DNA of 64,000 nt from contig NZ_CP071839.1 in assembly GCF_017526105.1 (NCBI RefSeq), positions 6,920,001 to 6,984,000 on the forward strand. Reading direction: 5' to 3'. The first letter of the stretch is position 1, and each line of letters opens with the position of its first letter. The translations under genes were made by a program, and so were the position numbers. This document shows positions 24,953 through 33,605 of the stretch, piece after piece. This DNA comes from Streptomyces cyanogenus (lineage in GTDB: Bacteria; Actinomycetota; Actinomycetes; Streptomycetales; Streptomycetaceae). The notes under the pieces are model-generated. The model saw only the letters and a program-made list of their open reading frames with translations. It was not told where the DNA came from and ran no database searches.

Positions 24953-25591
24953 TCAACCGGCCGGGGGAGACGGCGGGGACGCCATGACCCCCGGCCACTT
25001 CATGAGGTTGGCCAGCAACTCCGCCTGCTCGATCGCGTCGTCCAGCGCGTGGTGCGTGTGCCGGCGCCGCGACAGCAGCTCCCGTGGCATGGTTCCCTTC
25101 GCCACCGCCCGCAGCGGCAGCCGGGCCTTCGTCGCGTACAGCGTCTTCATGTCCAGGCAGCCGGAGTGCCCGAACGGGCTGCTCCCGGTGAAGCGGATCA
25201 GGTACCAGTACAGGAACGTCCAGTCGTACGACGCCGGGTAGCCGCACATCACCGGCTGCGCGCCCGCGCTCACCTCACGCACCCACGCGGCGAACTCGGC
25301 GAGTGCCACGGCCGGTTCGGCACCCTCGGCGGCCAGCCGGGCCCGGTCGAGACCGCTCACCGCCAGCGCCTCCGGGACGAACTCCTCCCCGATCGGCCGC
25401 AGTTCCCGGTAGAAGGTCCGCTCCTCCGGGTCGGCGGCCGTGAAGCCGGCAGCGTCCTGCACCCCGGCGACCGCCGCCCCGAGGCTGAGCATGGAGTACG
25501 GCCCGGGGATCGGTCCGTCGGCCTCGATGTCGACGGAGATGTAGAGACTGGGCTTGACGCGGCGAGCGGACATGACTCCGGAGCATTCCAC
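24953..25591 (-). CDS. DEDD-family 3'-5' exonuclease domain protein
   Basis: A 212-residue exonuclease-fold protein. The metal-binding acidic residues appear in SVDIEADG (Asp21, Glu23), PASYDWTFLY and the C-terminal HHALDDAIEQAELLANLM, the DEDDh pattern. Substrate (DNA or RNA) unknown. The ATG at 25591 follows GGGGAGGTGGA; a second ATG at 25573 is possible. It is convergent with the permease (16-bp gap). Confidence 0.85.
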   Translation of the reverse strand: MECSGVMSARRVKPSLYISVDIEADGPIPGPYSMLSLGAAVAGVQDAAGFTAADPEERTFYRELRPIGEEFVPEALAVSGLDRARLAAEGAEPAVALAEFAAWVREVSAGAQPVMCGYPASYDWTFLYWYLIRFTGSSPFGHSGCLDMKTLYATKARLPLRAVAKGTMPRELLSRRRHTHHALDDAIEQAELLANLMKWPGVMASPPSPPAG

Positions 25592-25627
25592 CTCCCCGCG
25601 CGTCCCGCATCTCCATTCGACCCGGGG

Positions 25628-27070
25628 TCAGGCGCGGCGTTCGCGCAGGACCAGTGCCGCCAGGGCCAGGGCCGCCGCCGCGATGCCCGTGGCCACGGTG
25701 AACGCCAGCCGGTAACCCTCGGCGGTCGCGGGCAGTGGGGCCGTGCCGTCGGCGAGCAGGGCCTCGGTGCGGCTCGCCGCGAGAGTCGACAGCACCGCCA
25801 GGCCCAGCGAACCGCCCACCACCTGGGTGGTGTTGAACAGGCCGGACGCAAGGCCCGCGTCCTCCGCCCGCGCCCCCGACATCGCCAGACCGGTCAGCGC
25901 CGGCATGGCCGCGGCGAAACCGGCGGACAGCAGCAGCATCGCGGGCAGGACGTCGGTGACGTAGGAGCCGTCGGCGGGGGCGCGCCCGAGCAGGGCCATG
26001 CCCGCCGTGATCAGCACCAGACCGGCCAGCAGCACCCGGTAGCCGCCGAACCGGGCCACGGTCCGCGCGGACAGCCCCAGCATCAGCACGCCGATCGCGA
26101 TCGGCGCCGGCAGGAACGCGGTGCCGGTCGCGAGGGCGCCGTAACCCAGCACCCGCTGCAGGTACAGGGCGCCGACGAACTGGAACCCGTACATCGTGGC
26201 GATCATCAGCACCTGGACCGCGTTGGCCCCGGTCAGCAGCCGGGAGCGGAACAGGCGGGGGCGCAGCAGCGGGCGCGCGGCCCGGGTCTGGTGCACGGCG
26301 AACGCGGCGAACAGGGCGAGGGCGAGGGCCGCGAGCAGCAGGGTGACGGCACGGGAGCGGTCGCCGGCGCCGACGATGACGTACACCGTGAGCATCAGCG
26401 CCCCCGTGACCAGGCCGGCCCCGGGATAGTCGGCGCCCCGGCCGAGTCCGGCGCCGGGCTCGGGCGTGAGCACCCGCACCGCGGCCAGCCACGCGGCCAC
26501 CCCGATCGGCAGGTTGATCAGGAAGATCCAGTGCCAGCCGAGCGTGTCGGTCAGGGCGCCGCCGAGGAAGGTGCCGAGCGCGCCGCCCGCCGAGCCGACC
26601 GCGCTGAACACCGCGATCGCCCGGGCCTGTTCGCGCGGCTCGGGGAACAGCGCGACCAGCATCCCGAGGACCACCGCCGAGGCCATCGCCCCGCCCGCGC
26701 CCTGCACCGCCCGCGCCGCGATCAGCATGCCCTGCCCGGTCGCCGTGCCGCACAGCACCGACGCAAGTGTGAACACCGCGAGCCCGGCCGTGAACATCCG
26801 CTTGCGGCCGACGAGATCGCCGAGCCGGCCGGCCAGCAGGAGCAGCCCGCCGAAGGCGATCAGATACGCGTTGACGACCCAGGCGAGCCCCGGGCCGGTG
26901 AAGCCGAGGTCGCTCTGGACGGCGGGCATCGCCACCGTGACGATGTTGCCGTCCAGCACCGTCATCAACGTGCCGGCGCACAGCACGGCGAGGGAGGTCC
27001 AGCGGGAGTACTGCCGCCGCCCGGAAGTCACCCCCGCCGGTGACGCACTGTTCTCGATCGTGGCCGACAT
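25628..27070 (-). CDS. MFS exporter, DHA2 (EmrB/QacA-like)
   Basis: A 480-residue drug:proton antiporter-type protein with about 14 hydrophobic segments. DHA2 motif near TM1 (TLMTVLDGNIVTVAMPAVQSDLGF) and motif A RLGDLVGRKRMF. GGAGG lies 9 nt upstream of the ATG at 27070, giving a start MSATIENSAS; earlier in-frame starts are low complexity. Divergent from the HxlR regulator 121 bp away, which is its likely controller. Substrate unknown. Confidence 0.92.
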   Translation of the reverse strand: MSATIENSASPAGVTSGRRQYSRWTSLAVLCAGTLMTVLDGNIVTVAMPAVQSDLGFTGPGLAWVVNAYLIAFGGLLLLAGRLGDLVGRKRMFTAGLAVFTLASVLCGTATGQGMLIAARAVQGAGGAMASAVVLGMLVALFPEPREQARAIAVFSAVGSAGGALGTFLGGALTDTLGWHWIFLINLPIGVAAWLAAVRVLTPEPGAGLGRGADYPGAGLVTGALMLTVYVIVGAGDRSRAVTLLLAALALALFAAFAVHQTRAARPLLRPRLFRSRLLTGANAVQVLMIATMYGFQFVGALYLQRVLGYGALATGTAFLPAPIAIGVLMLGLSARTVARFGGYRVLLAGLVLITAGMALLGRAPADGSYVTDVLPAMLLLSAGFAAAMPALTGLAMSGARAEDAGLASGLFNTTQVVGGSLGLAVLSTLAASRTEALLADGTAPLPATAEGYRLAFTVATGIAAAALALAALVLRERRA

Positions 27071-27191
27071 CGTCTGCCGCCTCCTCGTTCCTTCCACGTT
27101 CTTCCCACGTTCTTCCTGCGCACCTTGGTGCACGACTTGTAACGGGGATCATCGTGGGTGACCATGGAGGCCGGCGTAAGGAGGCAGTCGG

Positions 27192-27593
27192 ATGTCCCAG
27201 GGGAACACCGGTGTTACCGTCCAGGCAGTGAACGCGTACGCGTGCCCCGTCCGCGAGGTTCTTGACAGGGTGGCCGGCAAATGGAGCGTGCAGATCCTCG
27301 TCGCCGCCGCGCAAGGCCCCATCCGGTTCACCGAGTTGGAGCGCGGCATCGAGGGCATCAGCCGCCGCATGCTCACCCTCACCCTGCGCAACCTGGAACG
27401 GGACGGCCTGGTGACCCGCACCGTCCATCCGACGGTGCCGCCGAAGGTGGAGTACGAACTGACTCCGGTCGCGCACGAGTTGAACGACACGCTGCAGCAG
27501 CTGACCGGCTGGGCCGAGCGCAACCGGGTGCACATCGCCGAGGCGCGGGCGGCCTACGACGCCGAGCACCGGCCCGAGTTGCTCGACGCGTAG
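27192..27593 (+). CDS. HxlR-family transcriptional regulator
   Basis: A 133-residue winged-helix protein. The conserved CPVREVLDRVAGKWSVQIL start, FTELERGIEGISRRMLTLTLRNLERDGLV recognition region and PPKVEYELT wing are typical. A single Cys (in ACPVRE) could sense electrophiles, as in HypR. It is divergent from the MFS exporter gene, the standard arrangement for a local regulator. The ATG follows AAGGAGGCAGTCGG. Confidence 0.92.
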   Translation: MSQGNTGVTVQAVNAYACPVREVLDRVAGKWSVQILVAAAQGPIRFTELERGIEGISRRMLTLTLRNLERDGLVTRTVHPTVPPKVEYELTPVAHELNDTLQQLTGWAERNRVHIAEARAAYDAEHRPELLDA

Positions 27594-27606
27594 GGTGCCC
27601 GGCGGC

Positions 27607-28029
27607 CTACAGGCCGAGCAGGGCGACGTCCGTCGTCAGCTCCTTGAACACCTCCCGCGGGTCGGGCACCAGCTTGCGCTCCTTGAGGTTCAGCATGCCG
27701 CCCAGCGCGGTGACCTCGGCCGCCACGGTGCCGTCGGTCTTGCGGATCTCCTGCCGGGCGCGGAAGGTCCTGCCGTCGCCCCACTCGAACACGCACGTGA
27801 CGTCGACCTCGTCACCGGCGAGCAGTTCCCGCAGGTAGCGGATGTTCGTCTCCAGCGCCACCGGGCCGACGCCCCGGCCCAGCAGCCGGGCCTGGCTGAT
27901 CCCGGCCGCCTGGAGCAACGACCACCGGGCGTGCTCCGCGTAGTTGAGGTACACCGCCTGGTTGAGATGTCCCTGGACATCGGTCTCGTATCCGCGGACG
28001 GTCACACGGACGGAAAACGGTTCGGCCAC
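27607..28029 (-). CDS. Acyl-CoA thioesterase (4HBT hotdog)
   Basis: A 140-residue hotdog protein of the YbgC/FcbC kind. Landmarks: VRGYETDVQGHLNQAVYLNYAEHARW (active-site Asp in YETD and the following helix) and VTCVFEWGDGRTFRARQEI strands. It probably hydrolyses short or medium acyl-CoA. Convergent with HxlR. No pathway neighbour fixes its substrate. Confidence 0.88.
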   Translation of the reverse strand: MAEPFSVRVTVRGYETDVQGHLNQAVYLNYAEHARWSLLQAAGISQARLLGRGVGPVALETNIRYLRELLAGDEVDVTCVFEWGDGRTFRARQEIRKTDGTVAAEVTALGGMLNLKERKLVPDPREVFKELTTDVALLGL

Positions 28030-28081
28030 TGCTTGCCCTTCTCGCGTTCGGTTCTGCGGTCGACCGATCCTGACACGCCGG

Positions 28082-28702
28082 TCACACCCGGCGCGGTGAC
28101 GCCAGCAGAAAGCGGGTTCTCGTCCGGGGCTCGGTGTACTCGCCCGCCTGCCAGCCGGCCCGCTCCAGCGTGGCCGCGCAGGCCGCCAGGGTCTGCGCGT
28201 CCGGTGCGTACACCGCGACGGCCTCCGGCTGCGGGGTCGCCCGGACCCGGTAGCCGTCCGTGTCCCCGCCCGCGGGACAGTGCCCGGCGGCCTCCAGGGC
28301 GAGCGCCGCGGCCCGCACCAGGTGCGTGCGCTCCCATCCGCAGGGCCGGTCCACGGCGCCGTCGGGATGCGTCATCCGGCGCAGCTCCAGCAGCCCCTGC
28401 CAGGCGCTGTGCACCTCGCGCCGCCGGGCCGGTCCGGTCTCCGGCGGGTCCTCCTCGCCACCGACCCGGGCGGTGAACACCCCGGTGTCCGGCGTCGGCT
28501 CGGCCGGCGCCTCGGGCACCGCCTCACGTATCCGGTGGCCCGCCGGGGTGAGGAAGTGGTCGTGCGGTGGCCGGGGGTGCCGGAAGGCCAGCCCGCGCTT
28601 CACCAGCGCCGCGAGCTGGGCCTCGGTACCGCGCAGCCGGCCGGTGACCGGGTCGGCACCCTCGATCACCCGCCGCTGCGCGGCGGTCGGCGGTCGGGTC
28701 AC
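28082..28702 (-). CDS. Hypothetical protein, 206 aa
   Basis: I do not recognise this protein. The N-terminal half (AAQRRVIEGADPVTGRLRGTEAQLAALVKRGLAFRH) resembles a winged-helix-like region followed by LTPAGHRIREA. The C-terminal half has a potential small alpha/beta domain (TPQPEAVAVYAPDAQTLAACAATLERAGWQ). It has no signal peptide or membrane segment. The GTG start follows GGAAGGAG by 7 nt. It is 52 bp upstream of the thioesterase gene in the same direction. Confidence 0.7.
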   Translation of the reverse strand: MTRPPTAAQRRVIEGADPVTGRLRGTEAQLAALVKRGLAFRHPRPPHDHFLTPAGHRIREAVPEAPAEPTPDTGVFTARVGGEEDPPETGPARRREVHSAWQGLLELRRMTHPDGAVDRPCGWERTHLVRAAALALEAAGHCPAGGDTDGYRVRATPQPEAVAVYAPDAQTLAACAATLERAGWQAGEYTEPRTRTRFLLASPRRV

Positions 28703-29193
28703 GGGACGCTCCTTCCGATACCGCTCGCTCCGCGGAGCCGCCGAACGGACGGCCCATCCGCAGAGTACGGCCCACCTCTGACAGCGGGGCCCGCAGCTCG
28801 GGTTGGCCTGCCGCCGCCCGTCCGAGGCCGCACGGGCTCGGTTCCGCCGTGTCCGCCAGCCCTGCCCGGACCGGGCGCGCGCTCACCTCGTGTCCGCAGG
28901 CCGAAGCCGGCCTCCATGGCGTACGTCGTCTCCCGGCTCAGGGAGAAGTGACGGGTGGGACGGGCTGGTCGGGGTGCGGTCGCACGGGTGGGGTTCGTCC
29001 CGTGACACGGTGCGGGCTTCGGTCGCCCGGTGGGCGCGGTCCGGTGTGTGTTTCGTTCGCCCTGTGGGCCCGGTGTCCGGCGCGTCCTTCGGCCACCCAT
29101 GCCGGCCCCCACCGGGCGCGTTCCGGCCCTCCCCGTCCGCCGGTACCCGGTGCGCGCTCCGGCCGTACCGCGGACCCGCCGTGGTGCGGTGCC
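28703..29193. other. 491-bp region without a supported gene
   Basis: Both strands have long open frames here, but all translate into low-complexity Arg/Pro/Gly sequence with no recognisable domain, and no good Shine-Dalgarno plus start was found. I see no strong hairpin or repeat. Confidence 0.5.
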
Positions 29194-29793
29194 CTAGTCC
29201 CGAGGCCGGATGTTCCAACCCGCCACCACCGGGCGGCCGTGTTCCGTGCCGAGGTGGCACAGGGAGCCCGTCGCGAGCTGGAAGAGGGCGCCGTGCCGGG
29301 GCGGCAGGCCCAGGCGGCGGGCGGTGAGGACGCGGAGGAAGTGGCCGTGGGCGATCAGGACGACGGCCCCCTCGGTGCCGGCGAGCGCGGCGTCGGCCCT
29401 GGCCAGCATCCGGTCGGCGCGCTCCCCGACCTGCTCCGGAGTCTCGCCCGGGTGGTCCGGTGGTCCGGGCGCGACCCCGTCCGTGAACAGGAACCAGCCG
29501 GGCCGGCTCCGCTGGATCTCCGGGGTGGTCACGCCCTCGTAGCCGCCGTAGTCCCACTCGCGCAGGTCGGCGTCGACCCGCGCGTCCGGGATCCCGATGA
29601 GTTCGGCGGTCTCCCGGGCCCGCTGCAGGGGGCTGACGAAGGCCGCCGCGATCCGGTGGGAGCGGATCAGCGGAACCAGCCGGCGCGCCTCCGCCCGCCC
29701 GTGCTCGGTGAGGGGTACGTCGGTCCAGCCGGTGTGCCGCCCGGACCGCGACCACTCGGTCTCCCCGTGCCGGACGAGAAAGAGGTCACCCAT
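29194..29793 (-). CDS. Histidine phosphatase family protein
   Basis: A 199-residue phosphoglycerate-mutase-like phosphatase. RHG motif at residues 8-10 (LVRHGETEWSRSGRHTGWTD), the second Arg in FVSPLQRARETAEL, catalytic Glu in REWDYGGYEG and the second His in VVLIAHGHFLRVL. Such proteins dephosphorylate small metabolites; the substrate is unknown. The ATG is near the 3' end of a GC-rich leader; no clear operon partner. Confidence 0.93.
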   Translation of the reverse strand: MGDLFLVRHGETEWSRSGRHTGWTDVPLTEHGRAEARRLVPLIRSHRIAAAFVSPLQRARETAELIGIPDARVDADLREWDYGGYEGVTTPEIQRSRPGWFLFTDGVAPGPPDHPGETPEQVGERADRMLARADAALAGTEGAVVLIAHGHFLRVLTARRLGLPPRHGALFQLATGSLCHLGTEHGRPVVAGWNIRPRD

Positions 29794-29872
29794 GACGGCA
29801 CGGTGGCACAGGGTCGCCGCGGCCCGCAGGACGGACTGCGCCAGACGGCCGTCCCCGCGCCGGCGCCAGGGG

Positions 29873-31678
29873 TCAGGTGCCGGGGTGGACCAGCGTGTAC
29901 TCGGTGCCGAGGGCCTTGGTTCCGGTGTCGGCGTACAGCGTGGTCTCCCCGTCGGACCAGCGCACGATCAGGTCGTTGCCGGCGCGGTCGTGCCGGAAGG
30001 CGCCGGCCGTGAGGACTGCCGCCTGCTGCCAGAGGCCGTTGGGCCCGCGCAGCCGGGTCCTGGTGCCGAGCCCGGCGGCCGAGGTGCCGGCGTACGTGTC
30101 GAGCGTGCCGTCCGCCCAGCGCACCAGCAGGTCCCCGGTGCCCGTGCCGTCGAAGTCGCCCCCGGTCAGCAGGGCGGCCTTGGTCCAGGTGCCGTTCGCC
30201 CCGAGGAGCTGCGTGCCGGTGCCGAAGCCGCCGGCCCCGACGCCGGGGTAGAGGATGAGCGAGCCGTCGGCCCGGCGCACCAGCAGGGCGGTGCCCCCGT
30301 CGTCACGGAACGGGCCGGCGGCGAGCTGGACGGCGTTCTTCCACGCGGAGCGGGGCGGTGCCATCCGGATCTCCCGGCCCAGGCCGGACGGGCCGGGCTG
30401 CGGGTAGAGGGTGACCTCGCCGTCGGACCAGCGCACCAGCAGCCCGGCCCGGTCGCCGCCGGTGAAGGTGCCGCCGGTCACGGTCCGGGCGTGGGTCCAG
30501 GTGGAGTTGGCCTTCTGCAGCTGCTTCTCGGCGCCGAAGCCGCCCCTGCCGTCGCCCGGCTGGAGGGTGACCGCGCCGTCGGACCAGATGACGAGCAGGT
30601 CGCCGTGCAGGTCGCCGGTGTAGTCGCCGGAGGCCATGAGCGAGGCCTTGCGCCAGCGTGCCGCGCCGCCCGGCAGGGTGCCCTTCAGGCCCCGGTACGG
30701 CGGCAGGTCGGCGGGCGGGGCCTGGTCGGCGACGGCGTCGGCGAGGAGGTTGGCGGCGTCGGCGCCGAACGCGGTGCCGTAGCTGATGTAGTCGACGCTT
30801 GCGTCGTTTCCGCCGCCGTTGTAGCCGCCGAGGTTGCCGATGACGTGCCCGGTGCGGGCGTCGTCCTTGTAGTCGGTGATCCACGGGCTGCCGGACACCC
30901 CGCCGTAGTAGCCGCCGCAGGTCATCGACAGCTGCCGGTAACCGCGCAGCTGCTGGGTCGGGACGGTGCACTTGACGGCGCGTCCGGCGCTGTTGTGCCG
31001 GTAGGAGGGGTAGCCGACGACGGTGACGTTGCGCAGTTTGTAGCCGGAGGGCCGGGTGAAGGTCAGGCCGCCGCCCACCGCGTCCTGCAGGGACTGCCCC
31101 CGCTGGTTGGCCGAGACCCGGGCGAAGGCGGTGTCCAGGTCGGACGCGGCCTTCTTGGTGGTGGTCGAGCCGCGGTCGGGCACGTACCGGGGGTCGATGA
31201 AGATCCGTTGGATGTGGAAGATGCCGTACGGCTGCCGGTCGGGGGCCGCGCCCTTCACGAACTTCGGGACGAAGATGTAGTCGCTCTTCATCTTCAGCGC
31301 GCAGTGGGCCGCGGTCAGCACGATGTTCCGGGCCTTGGTGTCGATCACGCTGCCGGTGCAGTGCCAGGTGGTGCCGCCCGGCCCGTCGGATCCGAAGAAG
31401 GTGCCGACCAGCCGGGTCCCGCCGAATTTCGTGCCCTGTGGCCGGCCGGCCGCCGCGACCGACTGCCCCGGCCCGCTCGGCGCCACCCGTGCCGCGTCCA
31501 GCGGCCGGGCGTCCGCCATGCGCTGTGCGGTCCAGAACTGCGCCGCCTGCCGGGCCTCCTGCCCGGCGGCCGGGCCCGGCGGCGAGGTCGGTGCCGCCTG
31601 CGCGGCCGACGCCGTGAGCCCGATGGGCGCCGCACACATCACGGCCACGACGACCCGGCGTATTCGATACGAGAACAA
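29873..31678 (-). CDS. Secreted trypsin-like protease with five FG-GAP-like repeats
   Basis: 601 residues from a TTG at 31678 (GGGGGAG 5 nt upstream). Signal peptide about 1-28 (RRVVVAVMCAAPIGLTASAAQA). S1-like domain about 80-320: His125 in LTAAHC, Asp182 in SDLDTAFA, Ser262 in GGVSGSPW. From about 340 to the end, five repeats of about 52 residues of the form GDF.G...DLLVRWSDG..TLYPG.G, an FG-GAP/VCBS-type beta-propeller that may bind substrate or surface. It is divergent from the short PPTase gene. Confidence 0.9.
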   Translation of the reverse strand: MFSYRIRRVVVAVMCAAPIGLTASAAQAAPTSPPGPAAGQEARQAAQFWTAQRMADARPLDAARVAPSGPGQSVAAAGRPQGTKFGGTRLVGTFFGSDGPGGTTWHCTGSVIDTKARNIVLTAAHCALKMKSDYIFVPKFVKGAAPDRQPYGIFHIQRIFIDPRYVPDRGSTTTKKAASDLDTAFARVSANQRGQSLQDAVGGGLTFTRPSGYKLRNVTVVGYPSYRHNSAGRAVKCTVPTQQLRGYRQLSMTCGGYYGGVSGSPWITDYKDDARTGHVIGNLGGYNGGGNDASVDYISYGTAFGADAANLLADAVADQAPPADLPPYRGLKGTLPGGAARWRKASLMASGDYTGDLHGDLLVIWSDGAVTLQPGDGRGGFGAEKQLQKANSTWTHARTVTGGTFTGGDRAGLLVRWSDGEVTLYPQPGPSGLGREIRMAPPRSAWKNAVQLAAGPFRDDGGTALLVRRADGSLILYPGVGAGGFGTGTQLLGANGTWTKAALLTGGDFDGTGTGDLLVRWADGTLDTYAGTSAAGLGTRTRLRGPNGLWQQAAVLTAGAFRHDRAGNDLIVRWSDGETTLYADTGTKALGTEYTLVHPGT

Positions 31679-31904
31679 CGCTGCTCCCCCTGGTCTGCTC
31701 GAACCGGACCAGGGAGGACCGCGGCGCGCGCTGGTCGAGGGCGCACGCCGCACCACGTACCGAGGCAACCCCCTGGTCGGCCCCGCCGGCGGACGACGGG
31801 ACACGCGATCTTCGCACAGGTTGTCGAACCAGGAGCGGGCGGGCTCCGCCGTCGAACCGGCGCGCGGCGCCCGATACCGCCCGGCGCGCCCCGCGACAGG
31901 CGAG

Positions 31905-32300
31905 GTGGAGGTCCTCCAGCGCGCCGACGGCGGCCCGCGCCTGTCGGTCCCCGGCCTCCAGGTCTCCCTCAGCCACACGGCCCGCCACGTCGCGGTGGCC
32001 GTCGCGCCCGGCGCGGTCGGTGTGGACCTGTGCGAGCCGGCCGCCGCACCCGCGGTCCGCCGCGCCGCGATCCATGTCCTGGCCCCCGCGGAGCGGCAGC
32101 TCGCCCGCGAGTCCCCCGATGTGCTCACGGCGGCCTGGGCCCTGAAGGAGGCAGCGGTGAAGGCGGGCCGCCAGAGCCTGTTCGGCGAGGCCCCACGCCG
32201 TGTCCGGATCGTCGCGCTGACCCCGCCCCTGCTGTCCGGCGGCCGCCGGGTGCTGGTCGGCAGCGCGGGTACGGCGGCCCTCGCCGTCGTCCTCCCGTGA
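31905..32300 (+). CDS. 4'-phosphopantetheinyl transferase-like protein, short
   Basis: The C-terminal half matches the Sfp-type family: SLSHTARHVAVAVAPGAVGVDL contains the Mg-binding Asp motif, and AWALKEAAVKAG is the WxxKEAxxK motif. The N-terminal half of an Sfp-type enzyme is missing; the frame stays open upstream but the sequence loses all resemblance. GTG 31905 (131 aa) is my choice; TTG 31821 (159 aa) is possible. If active it would modify carrier proteins with phosphopantetheine; it may be a degenerate remnant. Confidence 0.6.
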   Translation: MEVLQRADGGPRLSVPGLQVSLSHTARHVAVAVAPGAVGVDLCEPAAAPAVRRAAIHVLAPAERQLARESPDVLTAAWALKEAAVKAGRQSLFGEAPRRVRIVALTPPLLSGGRRVLVGSAGTAALAVVLP

Positions 32301-32315
32301 GCGGGGACCGCGGGT

Positions 32316-33524
32316 CTACTGCCGGTACCCCCCGAGGAAGCGGCCGATCCGGCCGATCGCCGCTTCCAGGTCCTCCGCGTACGGCAGGGTCAGGATGCGG
32401 AAGTGGTCGGGGCGCGGCCAGTTGAAGCCGGTGCCCTGGACCACCTGGATCTTCTCACGCAGCAGCAGGTCCAGGACGAACTTCTCGTCGTCGTGGATCG
32501 GGTGCACCTTGGGGTCGATGCGCGGGAACGCGTACAGCGCGCCCTTGGGTTTGACGCAGGACACGCCCGGGATCTCGTTGAGCTTCTCCCAGGCCACGGT
32601 CCGCTGTTCGTGCAGCCGGCCGCCGGGCACGGTCAGTTCGCGGATGGACTGGCGTCCGCCGAGCGCGGCCTGGATGGCGTACTGGGCGGGGGCGTTGGCG
32701 CACAGCCGCATGGAGGCCAGCATGGTCAGGCCCTCCAGGTAGTCCCTGGCGTGCTGCTTGGGACCGGTGACCACGAGCCAGCCGGAGCGGAAGCCCGCCA
32801 CCCGGTAGGTCTTGGACAGCCCGCAGAAGGTGAGGACGACCAGGTCGGGGGCGAGCGCGGCGGCCGAGTGGTGGACGGCGCCGTCGTACAGGATCTGGTC
32901 GTAGATCTCGTCGGCGAACACCATCAGGCCGTGCCGGCGAGCCAGGTCGAGGATGCCCTCGACGACCTCCTTCGGGTAGACCGCGCCGGTCGGGTTGTTC
33001 GGGTTGATGATGACCACGGCCTTGGTGCGGTCCGTGATCTTCGACGCCATGTCGGCCAGGTCCGGGTTCCAGTCGGCCTGTTCGTCGCACAGGTAGTGCA
33101 CGGCCTTGCCGCCGGCCAGCGTGGTGACGGCCGTCCAGAGCGGGAAGTCCGGGGCGGGGATGAGGATCTCGTCGCCGTCCTCGACCAGCGCCTGGACGGC
33201 CATGGAGACCAGCTCCGAGACGCCGTTGCCCAGGAAGATGTCGTCGACGCCGACATCGAGGCCCAGGGTCTGGTAGCGCTGGGCGACCGCGCGGCGGGCC
33301 GAGAGGACGCCGCGGGAGTCCGTGTAGCCGTGCGCCTGCGGGAGCATCCGGATCATGTCCTGGACGATCTCCTCCGGCGCCTCGAACCCGAAGGCCGCGG
33401 GGTTGCCGGTGTTCAGGCGCAGCACGCTGTGCCCCGCCTCCTCCAGCGCGTTGGCGTGCTCGATCACCGGCCCCCGGATCTCGTAGCACACCTCGCTGAG
33501 CTTGTTGGACTGCCGGAACTCCAT
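32316..33524 (-). CDS. PLP-dependent aminotransferase (AlaA-like, class I)
   Basis: A 402-residue fold-type I aminotransferase similar to the glutamate-pyruvate (AlaA/YfbQ) branch. Substrate and PLP motifs: NTGNPAAFGF, NGVSELVSMA, NPNNPTGAVYP, VFADEIYDQI, Schiff-base Lys238 in CGLSKTYRVAGFR and the C-terminal HFRILTLP Arg. The ATG at 33524 has GGAGGGG. Divergent from an HxlR regulator, with two paired operators in between. Confidence 0.94.
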   Translation of the reverse strand: MEFRQSNKLSEVCYEIRGPVIEHANALEEAGHSVLRLNTGNPAAFGFEAPEEIVQDMIRMLPQAHGYTDSRGVLSARRAVAQRYQTLGLDVGVDDIFLGNGVSELVSMAVQALVEDGDEILIPAPDFPLWTAVTTLAGGKAVHYLCDEQADWNPDLADMASKITDRTKAVVIINPNNPTGAVYPKEVVEGILDLARRHGLMVFADEIYDQILYDGAVHHSAAALAPDLVVLTFCGLSKTYRVAGFRSGWLVVTGPKQHARDYLEGLTMLASMRLCANAPAQYAIQAALGGRQSIRELTVPGGRLHEQRTVAWEKLNEIPGVSCVKPKGALYAFPRIDPKVHPIHDDEKFVLDLLLREKIQVVQGTGFNWPRPDHFRILTLPYAEDLEAAIGRIGRFLGGYRQ

Positions 33525-33548
33525 GCGCCCCTCCGGAAACTCGTGTTG

Positions 33549-33583
33549 CTTGGTTTTACCAAGTAGGAGCTTGGAAAGTCCAA
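33549..33583. promoter_or_regulatory. Two 13-bp operators 21 bp apart between aminotransferase and HxlR genes
   Basis: TTGG-TTTTA-CCAA (33550-33562, extended perfect to CTTGGT-TTT-ACCAAG) and TTGG-AAAGT-CCAA (33571-33583). Centres are 21 bp apart, two helical turns. The second overlaps the likely -35 of the regulator gene. The divergent HxlR protein is the expected ligand. Confidence 0.7.
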
Positions 33584-33598
33584 CAACACGTCTAGACT
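33571..33598 (+). promoter_or_regulatory. Promoter of a leaderless HxlR mRNA
   Basis: TTGGAA (33571) and TAGACT (33593) with a 16-nt spacer. The ATG at 33606 begins 7 nt after the -10 box, and no Shine-Dalgarno can be seen, so transcription probably starts at or next to the start codon. Confidence 0.55.
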
Positions 33599-33605
33599 GC
33601 GTCGC

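Noticed and set aside
28849..30012. 387-codon plus-strand frame across 28849-30012
   Set aside because: It is antisense to the histidine phosphatase over much of its length, and the rest is low-complexity sequence with no good start.
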